DNA of 64,000 nt from Xylophilus sp. Leaf220 (GTDB taxonomy: Bacteria > Pseudomonadota > Gammaproteobacteria > Burkholderiales > Burkholderiaceae_C): assembly GCF_001421705.1 (NCBI RefSeq), contig NZ_LMKO01000001.1:424170-488169 (forward strand). Direction: 5' to 3'. Position 1 is the stretch's first letter. Each line of letters starts with the position of its first letter. The position numbers and the translations under genes were made by a program. Below the pieces are notes generated by a model that saw only the letters and a list, made by a program, of their open reading frames with translations, searched no databases and was not told where the DNA came from. Positions 1 to 8,307 of this stretch are shown in pieces.

Positions 1-206
1 AGCTGTTGACCCTGGTGCAGACCGGCAAGAGCAAGCGGGTGCCGATCGTGCTGTTCGGCAAGAGTTTCTGGACCCGTGTGGTCGATTTCGAGGTGCTGGT
101 GGAAGAAGGCACCATCTCGGCCGCCGACCTGAAGCTGTTCCACATCACCGACGATCCGCAAGACGCCTGGGACACAATCCAGGATTTCTACCGGCTGACG
201 GATTGA
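1..206 (+). CDS. LOG-family (TIGR00730) Rossmann-fold protein, C-terminal end only
   Basis: The 3' end of a gene that begins before the window; only the last 67 or so codons are present, ending in TGA at 204-206. The tail reads TLVQTGKSKRVPIVLFGKSF, then DFEVLVEEGTISAADL and a closing helix containing QDFY. This is the usual end of LOG-type proteins (phosphoribohydrolases related to lysine decarboxylase-like cytokinin-activating enzymes). The catalytic PGGxGTxxE motif would lie upstream, outside the window, so activity cannot be checked here. Family assignment is by recognition of the tail; the substrate is unknown. Confidence 0.7.
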   Translation, partial: LLTLVQTGKSKRVPIVLFGKSFWTRVVDFEVLVEEGTISAADLKLFHITDDPQDAWDTIQDFYRLTD

Positions 207-341
207 GCGTGCTCGCCGCGACAGGGCAGGCGACGCATCCGGCCGGTCGCCGTACCCGGGCTTCGCTCCGGAAGCGCGTATCGGCCGGCCCCAACCCGGT
301 TTTCCGTGGACATACGCCTACAGGCGCCTAGCACCGGCGCT

Positions 342-365
342 GGCACCCGGTAGACACCGGGTGCC
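342..365. repeat. 9-bp inverted repeat (hairpin) upstream of the small ORF
   Basis: Arms 342-350 (GGCACCCGG) and 357-365 (CCGGGTGCC) are perfectly complementary around the 6-base loop TAGACA. The 8-mer GCCTAGCA occurs directly repeated at 326-333 and 363-370, and a smaller stem (CGCC/GGCG) lies at 315-326. There is no T-run, so it is not a typical terminator. It sits 45 bases before the start at 410 and could be a 5' leader structure or an operator. The remainder of 207-409 holds nothing else recognisable. Confidence 0.4.
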
Positions 366-409
366 TAGCATGGACCTACCGAACGCGTTAACGCACAGCG
401 AGGAGTTCC

Positions 410-634
410 ATGCCGTCCATCCAGCCCACCCCCTCCAACGCCCCCGAATCGCCAGACCCGCTGGACCACGATGCCTTCGAAGGCGGTGACCGCGGCAACA
501 AATCCGGCACCAACGCGGCGCAGAACCGCGCCGTCGGCATCGACGATCCGATCGTCGAAGGCAGCCGCCAGGGCCGGGAACGCTACAAGACCGAGATCGA
601 CCACGGCGAAGCGGAACCCCAGAATTCCGTGTAG
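410..634 (+). CDS. Small hydrophilic protein of unknown function (74 aa)
   Basis: ATG at 410 is preceded by a good ribosome binding site (GCGAGGAG, 398-405, about 5 bases before the start) and the frame closes at 634. The product is short, polar and acidic, rich in Pro, Asp, Glu and Gly, with no signal peptide, membrane segment or cysteine, and is probably mostly disordered. It is bounded by a hairpin upstream and a strong terminator at 756-780 downstream, so it looks like a self-contained transcription unit. I do not recognise the family and assign no function. Confidence 0.55.
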   Translation: MPSIQPTPSNAPESPDPLDHDAFEGGDRGNKSGTNAAQNRAVGIDDPIVEGSRQGRERYKTEIDHGEAEPQNSV

Positions 635-755
635 CCGACGATAAGAAGGCCATCCGCTTGCCGAGATTCACAAAGATGCTTCGTTGCGCAAACAGCGGCG
701 AATCGTCAAGAAAAGCTGGTGGTCTCCTCAGCACCTGTTTCATGGTGCCCCTCTT

Positions 756-780
756 GCCCGCGCACAGCGCGGGCTTTTTT
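756..780 (+). terminator. Rho-independent terminator, plus strand
   Basis: Stem GCCCGCG (756-762) / CGCGGGC (768-774) with loop CACAG, followed directly by six T (775-780). It acts on plus-strand transcription and probably ends the transcript of the small gene at 410-634. The 635-755 stretch between them holds no convincing gene. A trans-acting small RNA ending at this terminator cannot be excluded. Confidence 0.8.
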
Positions 781-788
781 GCGTCCGC

Positions 789-935
789 CTACTGGCCGGG
801 GCGCGGGTCCTGCACCGGCGGTTGCTGCGCGGGACGGGGCGGAGGATCGCCGATCGGGGTTTCGGCCGGCTGGCTCGGTGGTGGAGGCACCTGCAGCGGA
901 GGCGTCGGGATGGGGGATTCGGTAGGCATGGGCAT
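789..935 (-). CDS. Proline-rich micro-protein (48 aa), unknown function
   Basis: A minus-strand ORF opening with ATG-CCC-ATG at 935 (second ATG at 929), preceded by the strong ribosome binding site CAGGAGAA at 936-943 and closed by TAG at 789-791. About 20 of 48 residues are proline, in blocks such as PTPPLQVPPPPSQP and DPPPRPAQQPP; there is no cysteine, aromatic residue or hydrophobic segment. It ends just short of the plus-strand terminator. No known function; the composition suggests an extended, disordered peptide. The ribosome binding site and the clean proline phase support it being real. Confidence 0.55.
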   Translation of the reverse strand: MPMPTESPIPTPPLQVPPPPSQPAETPIGDPPPRPAQQPPVQDPRPGQ

Positions 936-1060
936 TTCTCCTGTGTCGGAACATGATGGTCGCGCCGGCCCCGCAGATGGTTTCCGCTTGCTACGAAGCG
1001 AAATGCGCCGCGCCGTCGCGCCGACGGGAACCTATGGCGCGTCGGCGGTCTCCGATCGCC

Positions 1061-2032
1061 ATGACGCAAGACACGCTTCTCTCGCAGCCTGATATGCAAG
1101 CGCAGAAAACCGGCAGCGCCGACCGCTACACCTACCGCGGCCTGAACAACGCCGCGGCAGAGCGCGCGGGCCTGGCACTCGCTGCCCACCTGGAACGGCT
1201 GGGCACGGCCCGCTGCGTCGCCGCCCTGCAGGTGGCCCATCGCGATGCGGAGGCCGGCACCCCGCGTCACCACGCATTGCGCGTGCTGATCGGCGTGCTG
1301 CACGAGCTGGGCGTGGAAACGCTCCAGGCGCAGATGGAGCAGTGGCGGTCTGCCAGGCAGGCGATGGAGTCCGCGCGTGCCGAGTTGCAGGGACTGCAGC
1401 AATCGTTCGATGCGGATTTCGCCCGCTGGAGCGCCACCGCTGCGCAGATCCGGCGCACGCGAGAGCAGGCGTTGGCCTTGCTCGACTCACTGCTGCCGAC
1501 CGCGCAGCGCAGGGAGAGCCCGTCGGTCCGGCCCCTGTCGAAGGCGCTTGCGCGGCTGCCCGGCAACGAACTGCAGGCCGCCCTGGCTTCGGCCGACGAT
1601 GCCTTCCTCCAGCCGGCCCAGGACGCCCTGTTGGCCGACCTGGTGGATGTCGGCCTCGCGTTGGAGGTGCGCGAGCATGCCTGTGCCGCGGAAGGCCTGG
1701 GCATCGAGACCGAACTGGCGCTGGGCGCGGCGGGTTACGACATCCAGGATGCGATCCACCAGTTCAAGCCGCTGGCCGAAGCGGCAGCGGCACTGATGGA
1801 GCGCCGCAAGCACCTGACGGCCGCCATCGCCCGGGCCGCGCGGCTCCAGGCCGCCTGCCAGCAGGCGTCGGTTCCGGCGCTGCTCATGCGGCTGCCCTAC
1901 CTGTGGTTTCCCGCGTTCGAGTTCGGCCAGGCCGACCAGGTGCTGTCGGCACTGCAGCCGGGAGAAGGCGGCGCATCGACCGAGTGTCCGACTGACCGTG
2001 GCGCCGCCGGACCGGTGGGCTCCGAAGGCTAG
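1061..2032 (+). CDS. Hypothetical helical protein (323 aa from the chosen start)
   Basis: A long open frame with strong third-position GC. The product is almost wholly alpha-helical, rich in Ala, Leu, Gln, Arg and Glu, with heptad-like stretches around the segment beginning LQAQMEQWRSARQ and no signal peptide or membrane helix. A near C-terminal aromatic patch (LPYLWFPAFEF) stands out. The start is uncertain: the frame is open back to 953, with ATGs at 1034, 1061 and 1094. None has a strong ribosome binding site; 1061 was chosen because the residues before it look unlike coding sequence. It ends 17 bases before tRNA-Ser. I do not recognise the family. Confidence 0.6.
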   Translation: MTQDTLLSQPDMQAQKTGSADRYTYRGLNNAAAERAGLALAAHLERLGTARCVAALQVAHRDAEAGTPRHHALRVLIGVLHELGVETLQAQMEQWRSARQAMESARAELQGLQQSFDADFARWSATAAQIRRTREQALALLDSLLPTAQRRESPSVRPLSKALARLPGNELQAALASADDAFLQPAQDALLADLVDVGLALEVREHACAAEGLGIETELALGAAGYDIQDAIHQFKPLAEAAAALMERRKHLTAAIARAARLQAACQQASVPALLMRLPYLWFPAFEFGQADQVLSALQPGEGGASTECPTDRGAAGPVGSEG

Positions 2033-2048
2033 AATCGAAGGCTATCCA

Positions 2049-2135
2049 GGAAACGTGGCAGAGTGGTTGAATGCACCGGTCTTGAAAACCGGCGATGTCG
2101 AAAGACATCCGTGAGTTCGAATCTCACCGTTTCCG
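2049..2135 (+). tRNA. tRNA-Ser (anticodon UGA)
   Basis: Acceptor stem GGAAACG (2049-2055) / CGTTTCC (2128-2134) with discriminator G2135. The anticodon stem CCGGT/ACCGG encloses loop CTTGAAA, placing the anticodon TGA at 2083-2085. The long class II variable arm GATGTC-GAAA-GACATC and the T-arm GTGAG-TTCGAAT-CTCAC are both perfect. The 3' CCA is not encoded. No integrase or repeated 3' end was seen nearby, so it is not in use here as an attachment site. Confidence 0.95.
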
Positions 2136-2293
2136 CCGGAGCACCCAGCACAGCCATGGTGGGAGCACTCCGGGCATCCCCGTGCGATCCGGTCGACCGC
2201 CTGAAGCAGCTGCTGCACTCCGTAGGAAACCGCCTGCGGTGCACTCAGCGCAGGCCATCTGGGGCTATCGCACACCTTTGTTCGAATGGGCCC

Positions 2294-2695
2294 ATGAAAC
2301 CTCGCTGCCGCGCCTTCCTCGTAGAAGACAACCCCCGAAATCTGGAAAGCCTGATACCCGACCTGGCCGAGATGGCCGGCGCCGAAGTCGTCGGCTTCGT
2401 CCAGCGGGAGGACGACGCGCTTGAGTGGCTCGGGGAGCATGCGGCCGAAGTCGATGTGGTGGTACTCGACATGTTCCTGCTGCAGGGCACCGGGCTGGGC
2501 GTGCTCAACGGCATGCGCTCCCGCGGTATCGATTGCACGGTGGTCGGGCTGACCAACCATGCGACCGCCGACACGCGCGCCCGCTTCTCCGCCGCCGGCG
2601 CCGATGCCGTCTTCGACAAGATGGAACAGACCGAGGACTTCTTCGCCTTCCTCGACACGGTGGTCCGCCGCAACCGGACCGACGAGACGGCGTAG
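2294..2695 (+). CDS. Single-domain response regulator receiver protein (133 aa)
   Basis: A stand-alone CheY-like receiver with no output domain. Acidic pocket E11-D12, phospho-acceptor D59 in VVVLDMF, T87 in VVGLTN and K109 in VFDKM are all in place, so it should accept a phosphoryl group. Length is normal for a lone receiver. No histidine kinase lies nearby, so the partner is unknown. The open frame extends back through the tRNA, but ATG 2294 (MKPRCRAFLVEDN) is the start that fits the domain. It converges with the glycosyltransferase gene downstream. Confidence 0.8.
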   Translation: MKPRCRAFLVEDNPRNLESLIPDLAEMAGAEVVGFVQREDDALEWLGEHAAEVDVVVLDMFLLQGTGLGVLNGMRSRGIDCTVVGLTNHATADTRARFSAAGADAVFDKMEQTEDFFAFLDTVVRRNRTDETA

Positions 2696-2727
2696 ATCGA
2701 AGGCGACCTGCAGGTCGGGCGCGAAGA

Positions 2728-4512
2728 CTACCGAGCGGGCGTCCCGGGCGCCTCTTGCGGAGGGTCTGCCGCGAGGGTGAATATCCGGAACATCGGGTCT
2801 TCGTACACCGTCCGGAAATAGTGCCCGAATGCCGGCATCTCCGCGGAGGGAAAGTCGGGCCTGCGCACCACGATCATTTCGAAGCCTTGCTCCCTCAGGC
2901 GCGCCGCGAGCAGCTCCGGTGCCAGCCCCAGGAAATCGCGGTAGCGCCAGGGCCCGAAATGGTCGCCCCATACGGGAAACGGCAGGTAGTACAGAACCCC
3001 CTCCATGCCGCTCTGGTAGACCTTGCGAACCGGGTGCGCCTGCAGGTAGTCGATGGCGCCGGCGTAGTCGGGCAGCCATGTCTTCATCACTTCCAGGCGC
3101 TCGGCAGGGTTCACCGCCACCAGCGACCATTCGAACCCGCTGCGGTTGTAGAAGCGTCCTGCCACCAGAGCGAGTACGACCACGAGCGCCACGCGCCCAG
3201 CGCCCGTGCGAAAACCCGCATTCCCTTTCAAACCCGGCCACCGGCGGCCCAGCCGACCACCGACCTGCCGTGCGACGCTCCACATGACACCCACCGCCAA
3301 CATCGCCAATACCGGGTACGCCGGCATCAGATAGCGCGAATAGTGCGAGGTCGCCACCCAGACCACCACCGCATACGCGGCAAATGCGATGCACGTCCAC
3401 AACCTGAGTCGATGCAGATGCCGCCACGCCAGCAGTGGCGCAGCGAATGCGGCCGCCATGTAGCGAGGCGGCCAGTCGTAGCTGCGGGCGATGTCGGCGA
3501 ACTGGTAGCGGTAGTCGTCGAGGTTCCAGTCGGTGAAGCCGAACAGCCGGCCCCCGAGCGGTACGACCGGATCGCCCGTCATGAGCGCATTGCGGGCGTA
3601 CCAGTAGATGCAGGGCAGTGCCGCGGCGCAGATACACAGCGTCCAGCTACGCCACCCGCGGTCGCGCGTCACTACGCCCAGCACGAACAATGGCAGAAAC
3701 GTGAGCGCCTGGTACTTGCTGCCCAGCGCGGTACCGAACAGGAACGCGGCCAAGGCAAGAGCAGCGCGGGCCTGCGGCTTCTCCCGCCAAAGTTGAAGCA
3801 CGGCGAACGCCGCGCACACGAACAGGGTCACACCCATGTCGACATACGCCGTGGCGAACTCCGACCGCGTCGACTGCATCCACACCATCGCCGCGCAGCA
3901 TGCCGCGACCCTGCCTACCAATGGCAACGCCCAGCGGAACAACAAAAACGCGGTGAGCCAGCCTGCACAGGCGTGCAGCATGTGGGCCATCACGTCGTCG
4001 CAGACCACCATCGCCGCGGCATAGAGCAGGTTGTAGTTGAAAGGGAACCAGGGGTAGCGCAGCCAGTCGTTGACCTCGAGCTTCCCGCTCAGCGCCCACT
4101 GCCGTGCATGCGGCAAGTGGTAGGCCAGCTCGTCCCAAGCCAGTGGCATGCGCAGCGGATACAGAACCGCGGCACTCGCGAAAGCCAGCACCACCCACGA
4201 ACTCCAGTGAGGCCAGGCCCATGCCGGCTTCCTGCAGCCCACCACCGACCACGCCGCGCATGTGAGCCCCGTGCCGACGACGGCCAGCACGCCGGCCGTC
4301 TTCAAGAGGCCGGCGATCGCCAGCAGTTGCAGCAGGCAGATGCCGACGGCCATGCCTGCGACCATCGCCAGACCGCTCCGCAGCCACCGGTCGTCGCTGA
4401 CCTGCTCCAGGGCGCGCCGTGCCAGGGCACGTCCGTAGCCCCAGGACGCCAGCACGAACAGCGCCAGGGCAGCGTAATGCCATAAGGCGAACACATACTT
4501 CGCGCCCATCAT
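2728..4512 (-). CDS. GT-C type polytopic membrane glycosyltransferase (594 aa)
   Basis: An integral inner-membrane protein with about 10-12 hydrophobic helices, resembling the ArnT/PMT-like (GT-C, GT39/83-type) enzymes that move a sugar from a polyprenyl-phosphate donor. The first periplasmic loop carries LAWDELAYHLPHARQW, the acidic loop motif of this superfamily; the segment SHYSRYLMPAYPVLAML resembles the late conserved helix. The C-terminal part (about residues 490-594) is soluble, with LPDYAGAIDYLQAHP and the end of a periplasmic domain. ATGATG at 4512-4507 follows AAGGAC. The gene lies behind hemW on the same strand; donor and acceptor cannot be told. Confidence 0.7.
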   Translation of the reverse strand: MMGAKYVFALWHYAALALFVLASWGYGRALARRALEQVSDDRWLRSGLAMVAGMAVGICLLQLLAIAGLLKTAGVLAVVGTGLTCAAWSVVGCRKPAWAWPHWSSWVVLAFASAAVLYPLRMPLAWDELAYHLPHARQWALSGKLEVNDWLRYPWFPFNYNLLYAAAMVVCDDVMAHMLHACAGWLTAFLLFRWALPLVGRVAACCAAMVWMQSTRSEFATAYVDMGVTLFVCAAFAVLQLWREKPQARAALALAAFLFGTALGSKYQALTFLPLFVLGVVTRDRGWRSWTLCICAAALPCIYWYARNALMTGDPVVPLGGRLFGFTDWNLDDYRYQFADIARSYDWPPRYMAAAFAAPLLAWRHLHRLRLWTCIAFAAYAVVVWVATSHYSRYLMPAYPVLAMLAVGVMWSVARQVGGRLGRRWPGLKGNAGFRTGAGRVALVVVLALVAGRFYNRSGFEWSLVAVNPAERLEVMKTWLPDYAGAIDYLQAHPVRKVYQSGMEGVLYYLPFPVWGDHFGPWRYRDFLGLAPELLAARLREQGFEMIVVRRPDFPSAEMPAFGHYFRTVYEDPMFRIFTLAADPPQEAPGTPAR

Positions 4513-4607
4513 GCAGAGTCCTTCGGCAGCGAGTGGACGTGCGCCATGGTGTGCCGCCAAGCGGGCAGCGCAGCGCCGACGCGCCTGCGCAACGGGATAC
4601 CGAACAT
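4509..4607 (-). CDS. Possible small ORF (32 aa) coupled to the glycosyltransferase
   Basis: An ORF filling the gap between hemW and the glycosyltransferase. ATG at 4607 has AGGA about 8 bases upstream, and its TGA overlaps the glycosyltransferase ATG (ATGA arrangement), which is the usual coupling in this genome. It contains MFGIPLRRRVGAALPAW followed by a short polar tail, a weakly amphipathic basic peptide. It could be a real micro-protein, a translational coupler or chance; only context supports it. Confidence 0.3.
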   Translation of the reverse strand: MFGIPLRRRVGAALPAWRHTMAHVHSLPKDSA

Positions 4608-4616
4608 CGAAGAGTC

Positions 4617-5894
4617 CTAGCCGGGAAGAAAGAGCGCCTGCAGGTCGCTCAGGAAATCGAAGCCCCGCTCGGTGGGCTGCACCCGCTTCAGGTCGCGGGT
4701 GATCAGGCCCTTGGCCTCCGCCTCCGCAAGCGCCGGCGCGATCGCCGCGACCGACAGGCCGGTGCGGTCGGCGAAGTCCTGCAGCAGGAAGCCCTCCCGC
4801 AGCCGCAGTGCATTGAGCATGTACTCGAACGGCAGGTCGGCCCGCTTCAGCTCTTCCTGCTGGGTGACCGCGTTGCCCGCCAGGGCCCGCTCCATGTAGA
4901 GCTGCGGATCGCGCACCCGCACCTGCCGCACGATGCGGTGGGCGAAGCTCAGCTTGCCGTGCGCACCCGCGCCGATGCCCAGGTAATCGCCGAACTGCCA
5001 GTAGTTGAGGTTGTGGAAGCAGCCGTGCCCGGCCTTGGCATAGGCCGAAATCTCGTAGCGGGCCATGCCGGCTGCGCCGGTCCGCTCGGTGATGCGGTCG
5101 AGCATCTCGTAGGCGGTGTCGTCCTCGGGCACGACCGGCGGATGCTTGGCGAAATAGGTGTTGGGCTCGATTGTCAGGTGGTAGATCGAGATGTGCGGCG
5201 GTGCCAGGGCCAGCGCGGTGTCGATGTCGGCCTCCAGCTGCGCCATGGTCTGGCCGGGCAGCGCATACATCAGGTCGAGGTTGAAGGTCTCGAAGGCCGA
5301 GGCCGCCTCCTCCACCGCGGCCAGCGCCTGGGCGCGGTCGTGCACCCGGCCCAGGGCCCGCAGGTGCGCATCGTCGAAGCTCTGCACCCCCACCGACAGC
5401 CGGGTGACGCCTGCGCCACGGAACGCGCGGAACCGGTCGCGCTCGAAGGTGCCCGGATTCGCCTCCAGCGTGATCTCGGCATCGGCCGCCAGCCGCACCC
5501 GGGCGCGGATGCCGCCGATCAACCGCTCGATCGCCTCGGGCGAGAACAGGCTGGGCGTGCCACCGCCGAAGAAGACGCTGTGCACCGTCCGGCCCCAGAC
5601 CAGCGGCAGCGCGGCCTCCAGGTCGGCCATCAGCGCGTCGACGTAGCGCTGCTCGGGGATCGGGGCGCGCACGCCCTGCCCCGCTGTGCCGGCATCGACC
5701 TGCGTGCCCGCCCGCCACTCGTGCGAGTTGAAATCGCAGTACGGGCACTTCTTCAGGCACCAGGGCAGGTGCACGTACAGCGACAGCGGCGGCAGCGCGC
5801 CCAACTGCAGCGTGCCGGGCCGCATGTAGTGCAGCAGATCGGGCTGCGGCGCCACCGCCGGGCCGGCCGGGACGAGCGGAATGCTGCCGGCCAT
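4617..5894 (-). CDS. hemW: HemW, radical SAM heme chaperone
   Basis: Radical-SAM protein of the HemN-like HemW family (formerly annotated as oxygen-independent coproporphyrinogen III oxidase), now known in the family to deliver heme to membrane enzymes. The [4Fe-4S] motif CLKKCPYC lies near residue 48, followed by the HemW-typical FNSH; VFFGGGTPSL is the SAM-binding GGGTP motif; LTIEPNTYF and GIGAGAHGKL are family signatures. The C-terminal HemN-type domain ends with FDFLSDLQALFL. 425 aa is slightly longer than usual because of an insert after FNSHEWRAG. The start ATG (5894) overlaps the rdgB stop by one base (TGATG). Confidence 0.92.
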   Translation of the reverse strand: MAGSIPLVPAGPAVAPQPDLLHYMRPGTLQLGALPPLSLYVHLPWCLKKCPYCDFNSHEWRAGTQVDAGTAGQGVRAPIPEQRYVDALMADLEAALPLVWGRTVHSVFFGGGTPSLFSPEAIERLIGGIRARVRLAADAEITLEANPGTFERDRFRAFRGAGVTRLSVGVQSFDDAHLRALGRVHDRAQALAAVEEAASAFETFNLDLMYALPGQTMAQLEADIDTALALAPPHISIYHLTIEPNTYFAKHPPVVPEDDTAYEMLDRITERTGAAGMARYEISAYAKAGHGCFHNLNYWQFGDYLGIGAGAHGKLSFAHRIVRQVRVRDPQLYMERALAGNAVTQQEELKRADLPFEYMLNALRLREGFLLQDFADRTGLSVAAIAPALAEAEAKGLITRDLKRVQPTERGFDFLSDLQALFLPG

Positions 5895-6490
5895 CACCAA
5901 CGCTCGCGGACGAGTTCGAGCATCCGGCGCGCAGCCTGGCCCCGGTGGCTGTGCGCGTTCTTCACCTCGGGCGGCAGCTGGGCGCAGGTCTGGCCGAAGG
6001 CCGGCAGGAACATCACCGGATCGAAGCCGAAGCCGTGCTCGCCGACCGGTGCCCGGGCGATCTCGCCTGCCAGCCGCCCCGAGGCTATGAGCGGCTCGGG
6101 ATCGTCCGCGCTGCGCACGCCTACCAGGGTGCTGACCAGCGCGGCGCGGCGGTCGTCGATAGCCTCCATCTGCTCCAGCAGCGCGCGCACGTTGTGGTCG
6201 TCGCCTTTCGGATAGCCGAACTGCGTCGCGTAGTAGGCGGTGTCGACGCCCGGCAGGCCGCCGAAGGCGTGCACGCACAGGCCCGCGTCGTCGGCGATGG
6301 CGGGCAGGCCGCTGGCGCGCGCGGCGTGGCGGGCCTTGGCCAGCGCGTTCTCGACGAAGGTGCGGAACGGCTCCTCCGCCTCCGGGATGCCCAGGTCGCC
6401 CTGGCGCAGCAGCTCGACACCCAAGGGCGCGAACATCGCCTGCAGCTCGGCCAGCTTGCCGCGGTTGTTGGAGGCCAGGACGATTTTCAT
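5894..6490 (-). CDS. rdgB: XTP/dITP diphosphatase (non-canonical purine NTP pyrophosphatase)
   Basis: Ham1/RdgB family house-cleaning enzyme that hydrolyses dITP, XTP and ITP to monophosphates. Substrate-binding motif SNNRGKLAEL at residues 7-16; metal-binding and purine-pocket segments FVENALAKARHA, ADDAGLCVHAFGG, GFGFDPVMFLPAFG and the end SHRGQAARRM are all intact. 198 aa is a normal length. ATG 6490 is preceded by CTCCTATG on the minus strand (AGGAGAA on plus is chance); it follows rph on the same strand with about 45 bases between. Confidence 0.95.
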   Translation of the reverse strand: MKIVLASNNRGKLAELQAMFAPLGVELLRQGDLGIPEAEEPFRTFVENALAKARHAARASGLPAIADDAGLCVHAFGGLPGVDTAYYATQFGYPKGDDHNVRALLEQMEAIDDRRAALVSTLVGVRSADDPEPLIASGRLAGEIARAPVGEHGFGFDPVMFLPAFGQTCAQLPPEVKNAHSHRGQAARRMLELVRERW

Positions 6491-6504
6491 AGGAGAAAGT
6501 GGCG

Positions 6505-6548
6505 GTAGCCGGCGTCGTTCGCCGGCATCATGCTATTACTTTTGTAGC
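6505..6548 (+). repeat. Two-hairpin dispersed repeat, copy 1
   Basis: GTAGCCGGCG, then a perfect stem GCCGGCG (6508-6514) / CGCCGGC (6520-6526), a short linker, and a second AT-richer part GCTAT...GTAGC. It matches five other copies in the window at 14496, 24689, 34632, 38700 and 54887. This copy covers the stop codon and last codons of rph, so the end of that protein is partly written by the repeat. Confidence 0.7.
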
Positions 6549-7291
6549 GATTGCTTCTGCAGCACGACCAGCTCGGCGATCCCCTTCTCGGCCAGGGCCA
6601 GCAGCCGGTCCATTTCGGCGCGGGTGAAGGCGGCGCCTTCGGCCGTGCCCTGCACTTCGACATAGTGGCCGGCGCCGGTCATCACGACGTTCATGTCGGT
6701 GTCGCAGTCGACGTCCTCGATGTATTCCAGGTCGAGCAGCGGCACGCCGGCGACGATGCCGACCGAGATCGCCGCCACGTGGCCGCGGATCGGCGAGGCG
6801 GCCAGCTTGCTGTCGGCCATCAGCTTGTCGACCGCGTCCTGGGCCGCGACGAAGGCGCCGGTGATCGCCGCGGTGCGGGTGCCGCCGTCGGCCTGCAGCA
6901 CGTCGCAATCGAGGTGGATGGTGCGCTCTCCCAGGGCCTTCAGGTCGAACACCGCGCGCAGCGAGCGGCCGATCAGGCGCTGGATCTCCTGCGTGCGGCC
7001 GGTCTGCTTGCCCTTGGCCGCCTCGCGGCTGCTGCGGGTGTGGGTGGCGCGCGGCAGCATGCCGTACTCGGCGGTCACCCAGCCCTCGCCGCTGCCCTTC
7101 TTGTGCGGCGGCACCTTTTCCTCGACCGACGCGGTGCAGAGCACCTTGGTGTCGCCGAACTCGATCAGCACCGAGCCTTCGGCATGGATCGTGTAGCCGC
7201 GGGTGATGCGCACGGTGCGCAGTGCATCGGCGGCGCGGCCGGTGCGGGTGTAGGGCGTGGGGGCGGCGGTGCCGCTGGTGGTGTCGCTCAT
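6536..7291 (-). CDS. rph: Ribonuclease PH
   Basis: Phosphorolytic 3'-5' exoribonuclease that trims tRNA 3' ends. Family hallmarks are present: the [20 protein letters not shown] opening, [20 protein letters not shown] (phosphate-binding region with the conserved arginines), [30 protein letters not shown] and [19 protein letters not shown]. 251 aa fits the family, with a short extra N-terminal stretch. The stop lies inside the dispersed repeat at 6505-6548. It is followed by rdgB and hemW on the same strand. Confidence 0.95.
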   Translation of the reverse strand: MSDTTSGTAAPTPYTRTGRAADALRTVRITRGYTIHAEGSVLIEFGDTKVLCTASVEEKVPPHKKGSGEGWVTAEYGMLPRATHTRSSREAAKGKQTGRTQEIQRLIGRSLRAVFDLKALGERTIHLDCDVLQADGGTRTAAITGAFVAAQDAVDKLMADSKLAASPIRGHVAAISVGIVAGVPLLDLEYIEDVDCDTDMNVVMTGAGHYVEVQGTAEGAAFTRAEMDRLLALAEKGIAELVVLQKQSLQK

Positions 7292-7404
7292 GCTGGATCC
7301 GGGAAAGGTGAGGATAAAAAAGGGGAGGCGAGAGGCGATTGCCGCAGGACCGGAAGGATGTACGCACGCTTCGCATGCGGGCGGCCGGCCCCGCGAGCCG
7401 CCGG

Positions 7405-8307
7405 TCACACCCGGCGTGCGGCAGACCGGCGGATCGCCTCGTTGATCTCGGCGATCGAGCGTTCGATCGCCTCGTCGTCCAGGTCGTCGGCCGACGCGTC
7501 GGGCACGCCGGCCTGGATGGTCGAGGCGAACACCTCGTCGCCGATGGTGTCGGTGGAGATGCCGCGGGTCGGCTCGAAATCGGCGGCCTCCCATTCGAAG
7601 CCGATCGCGGTGACGTTGTCGCTGGCAGGGCCGGCGTTGCGCAGTGCGCGCTCGACCAGTTCGGGCACCGCGGCCGACACCGGATGCGCACTGGCCACGC
7701 CCACGATCTCGTCGTCGCTCAGCATGTCCCACAGGCCGTCGGAGCAGAGCAGCACCCGGTCTCCGCCCTGCAGCGGGAACGGGCCCGCCACGTCGAACAG
7801 CGGCCGCGTGGGCGAGCCGAGGCAGGTGAACAGCACGTTGCGGTTGGCCGCCTGGTTCGGCCGGGCCAGCTGCATGTCGCGGCGCTCGGTGTAGGAGTGG
7901 TCGCGGGTGCGGGTGACCAGGGCGCCGTTGCGGATCAGGTAGAGGCGCGAGTCGCCGCAGTGGGCCCAGGTGACCTGGCCGTTCTGCACCACCGCCATCA
8001 CCAGCGTGGTCCGCGGCGAATCGAGCATCGCCTTGAAGGTGGCGTAGCGCAGCAGCTGCTGGTGCGCGCCCAGCACCGCCTCCGACAGGAAGGCCGTCAT
8101 GTCGGGCAGGGCCGGCTTGGCGTAGCGCTGGAACAGGGCCGAGACGGTCTGCAGCGCGAGCTGCGCCGCCACCTCGCCCTCGGGATGGCCGCCCATGCCG
8201 TCGGCCAGCGCGAACAGGCCCGCCTGCCGGGTGTAGCAGTAGCCCATGCGGTCTTCGTTGATCTCGCGGCCGCCGAGGCGGCTCACCTGGAACACCGAGA
8301 ACTTCAT
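7405..8307 (-). CDS. PP2C-family serine/threonine protein phosphatase
   Basis: Metal-dependent (PPM/PP2C) phosphatase that should reverse phosphorylation by the kinase encoded just before it. Metal-binding motifs in order are NEDRMGY (about residue 17), [29 protein letters not shown] and SDNVTAIG. 300 aa, cytoplasmic, with an acidic C-terminal tail ([14 protein letters not shown]). The ATG overlaps the kinase stop (ATGA at 8304-8307), so the two are translationally coupled, the standard arrangement of such pairs. There are no type VI secretion genes in the window, so a link to secretion is not suggested. Confidence 0.88.
   Translation of the reverse strand: MKFSVFQVSRLGGREINEDRMGYCYTRQAGLFALADGMGGHPEGEVAAQLALQTVSALFQRYAKPALPDMTAFLSEAVLGAHQQLLRYATFKAMLDSPRTTLVMAVVQNGQVTWAHCGDSRLYLIRNGALVTRTRDHSYTERRDMQLARPNQAANRNVLFTCLGSPTRPLFDVAGPFPLQGGDRVLLCSDGLWDMLSDDEIVGVASAHPVSAAVPELVERALRNAGPASDNVTAIGFEWEAADFEPTRGISTDTIGDEVFASTIQAGVPDASADDLDDEAIERSIAEINEAIRRSAARRV

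Noticed and set aside
658-1092. Plus-strand frame of 144 codons across the terminator
   Set aside because: It runs through a strong terminator and is the complement of the proline-rich minus-strand gene.
2063-2293. N-terminal extension of the receiver protein through tRNA-Ser
   Set aside because: The extension would translate the tRNA gene; ATG 2294 fits the domain start.
4419-6215. A plus-strand frame of 598 codons opposite the glycosyltransferase, hemW and rdgB
   Set aside because: It spans three well-supported minus-strand genes and has no ribosome binding site or known domain.
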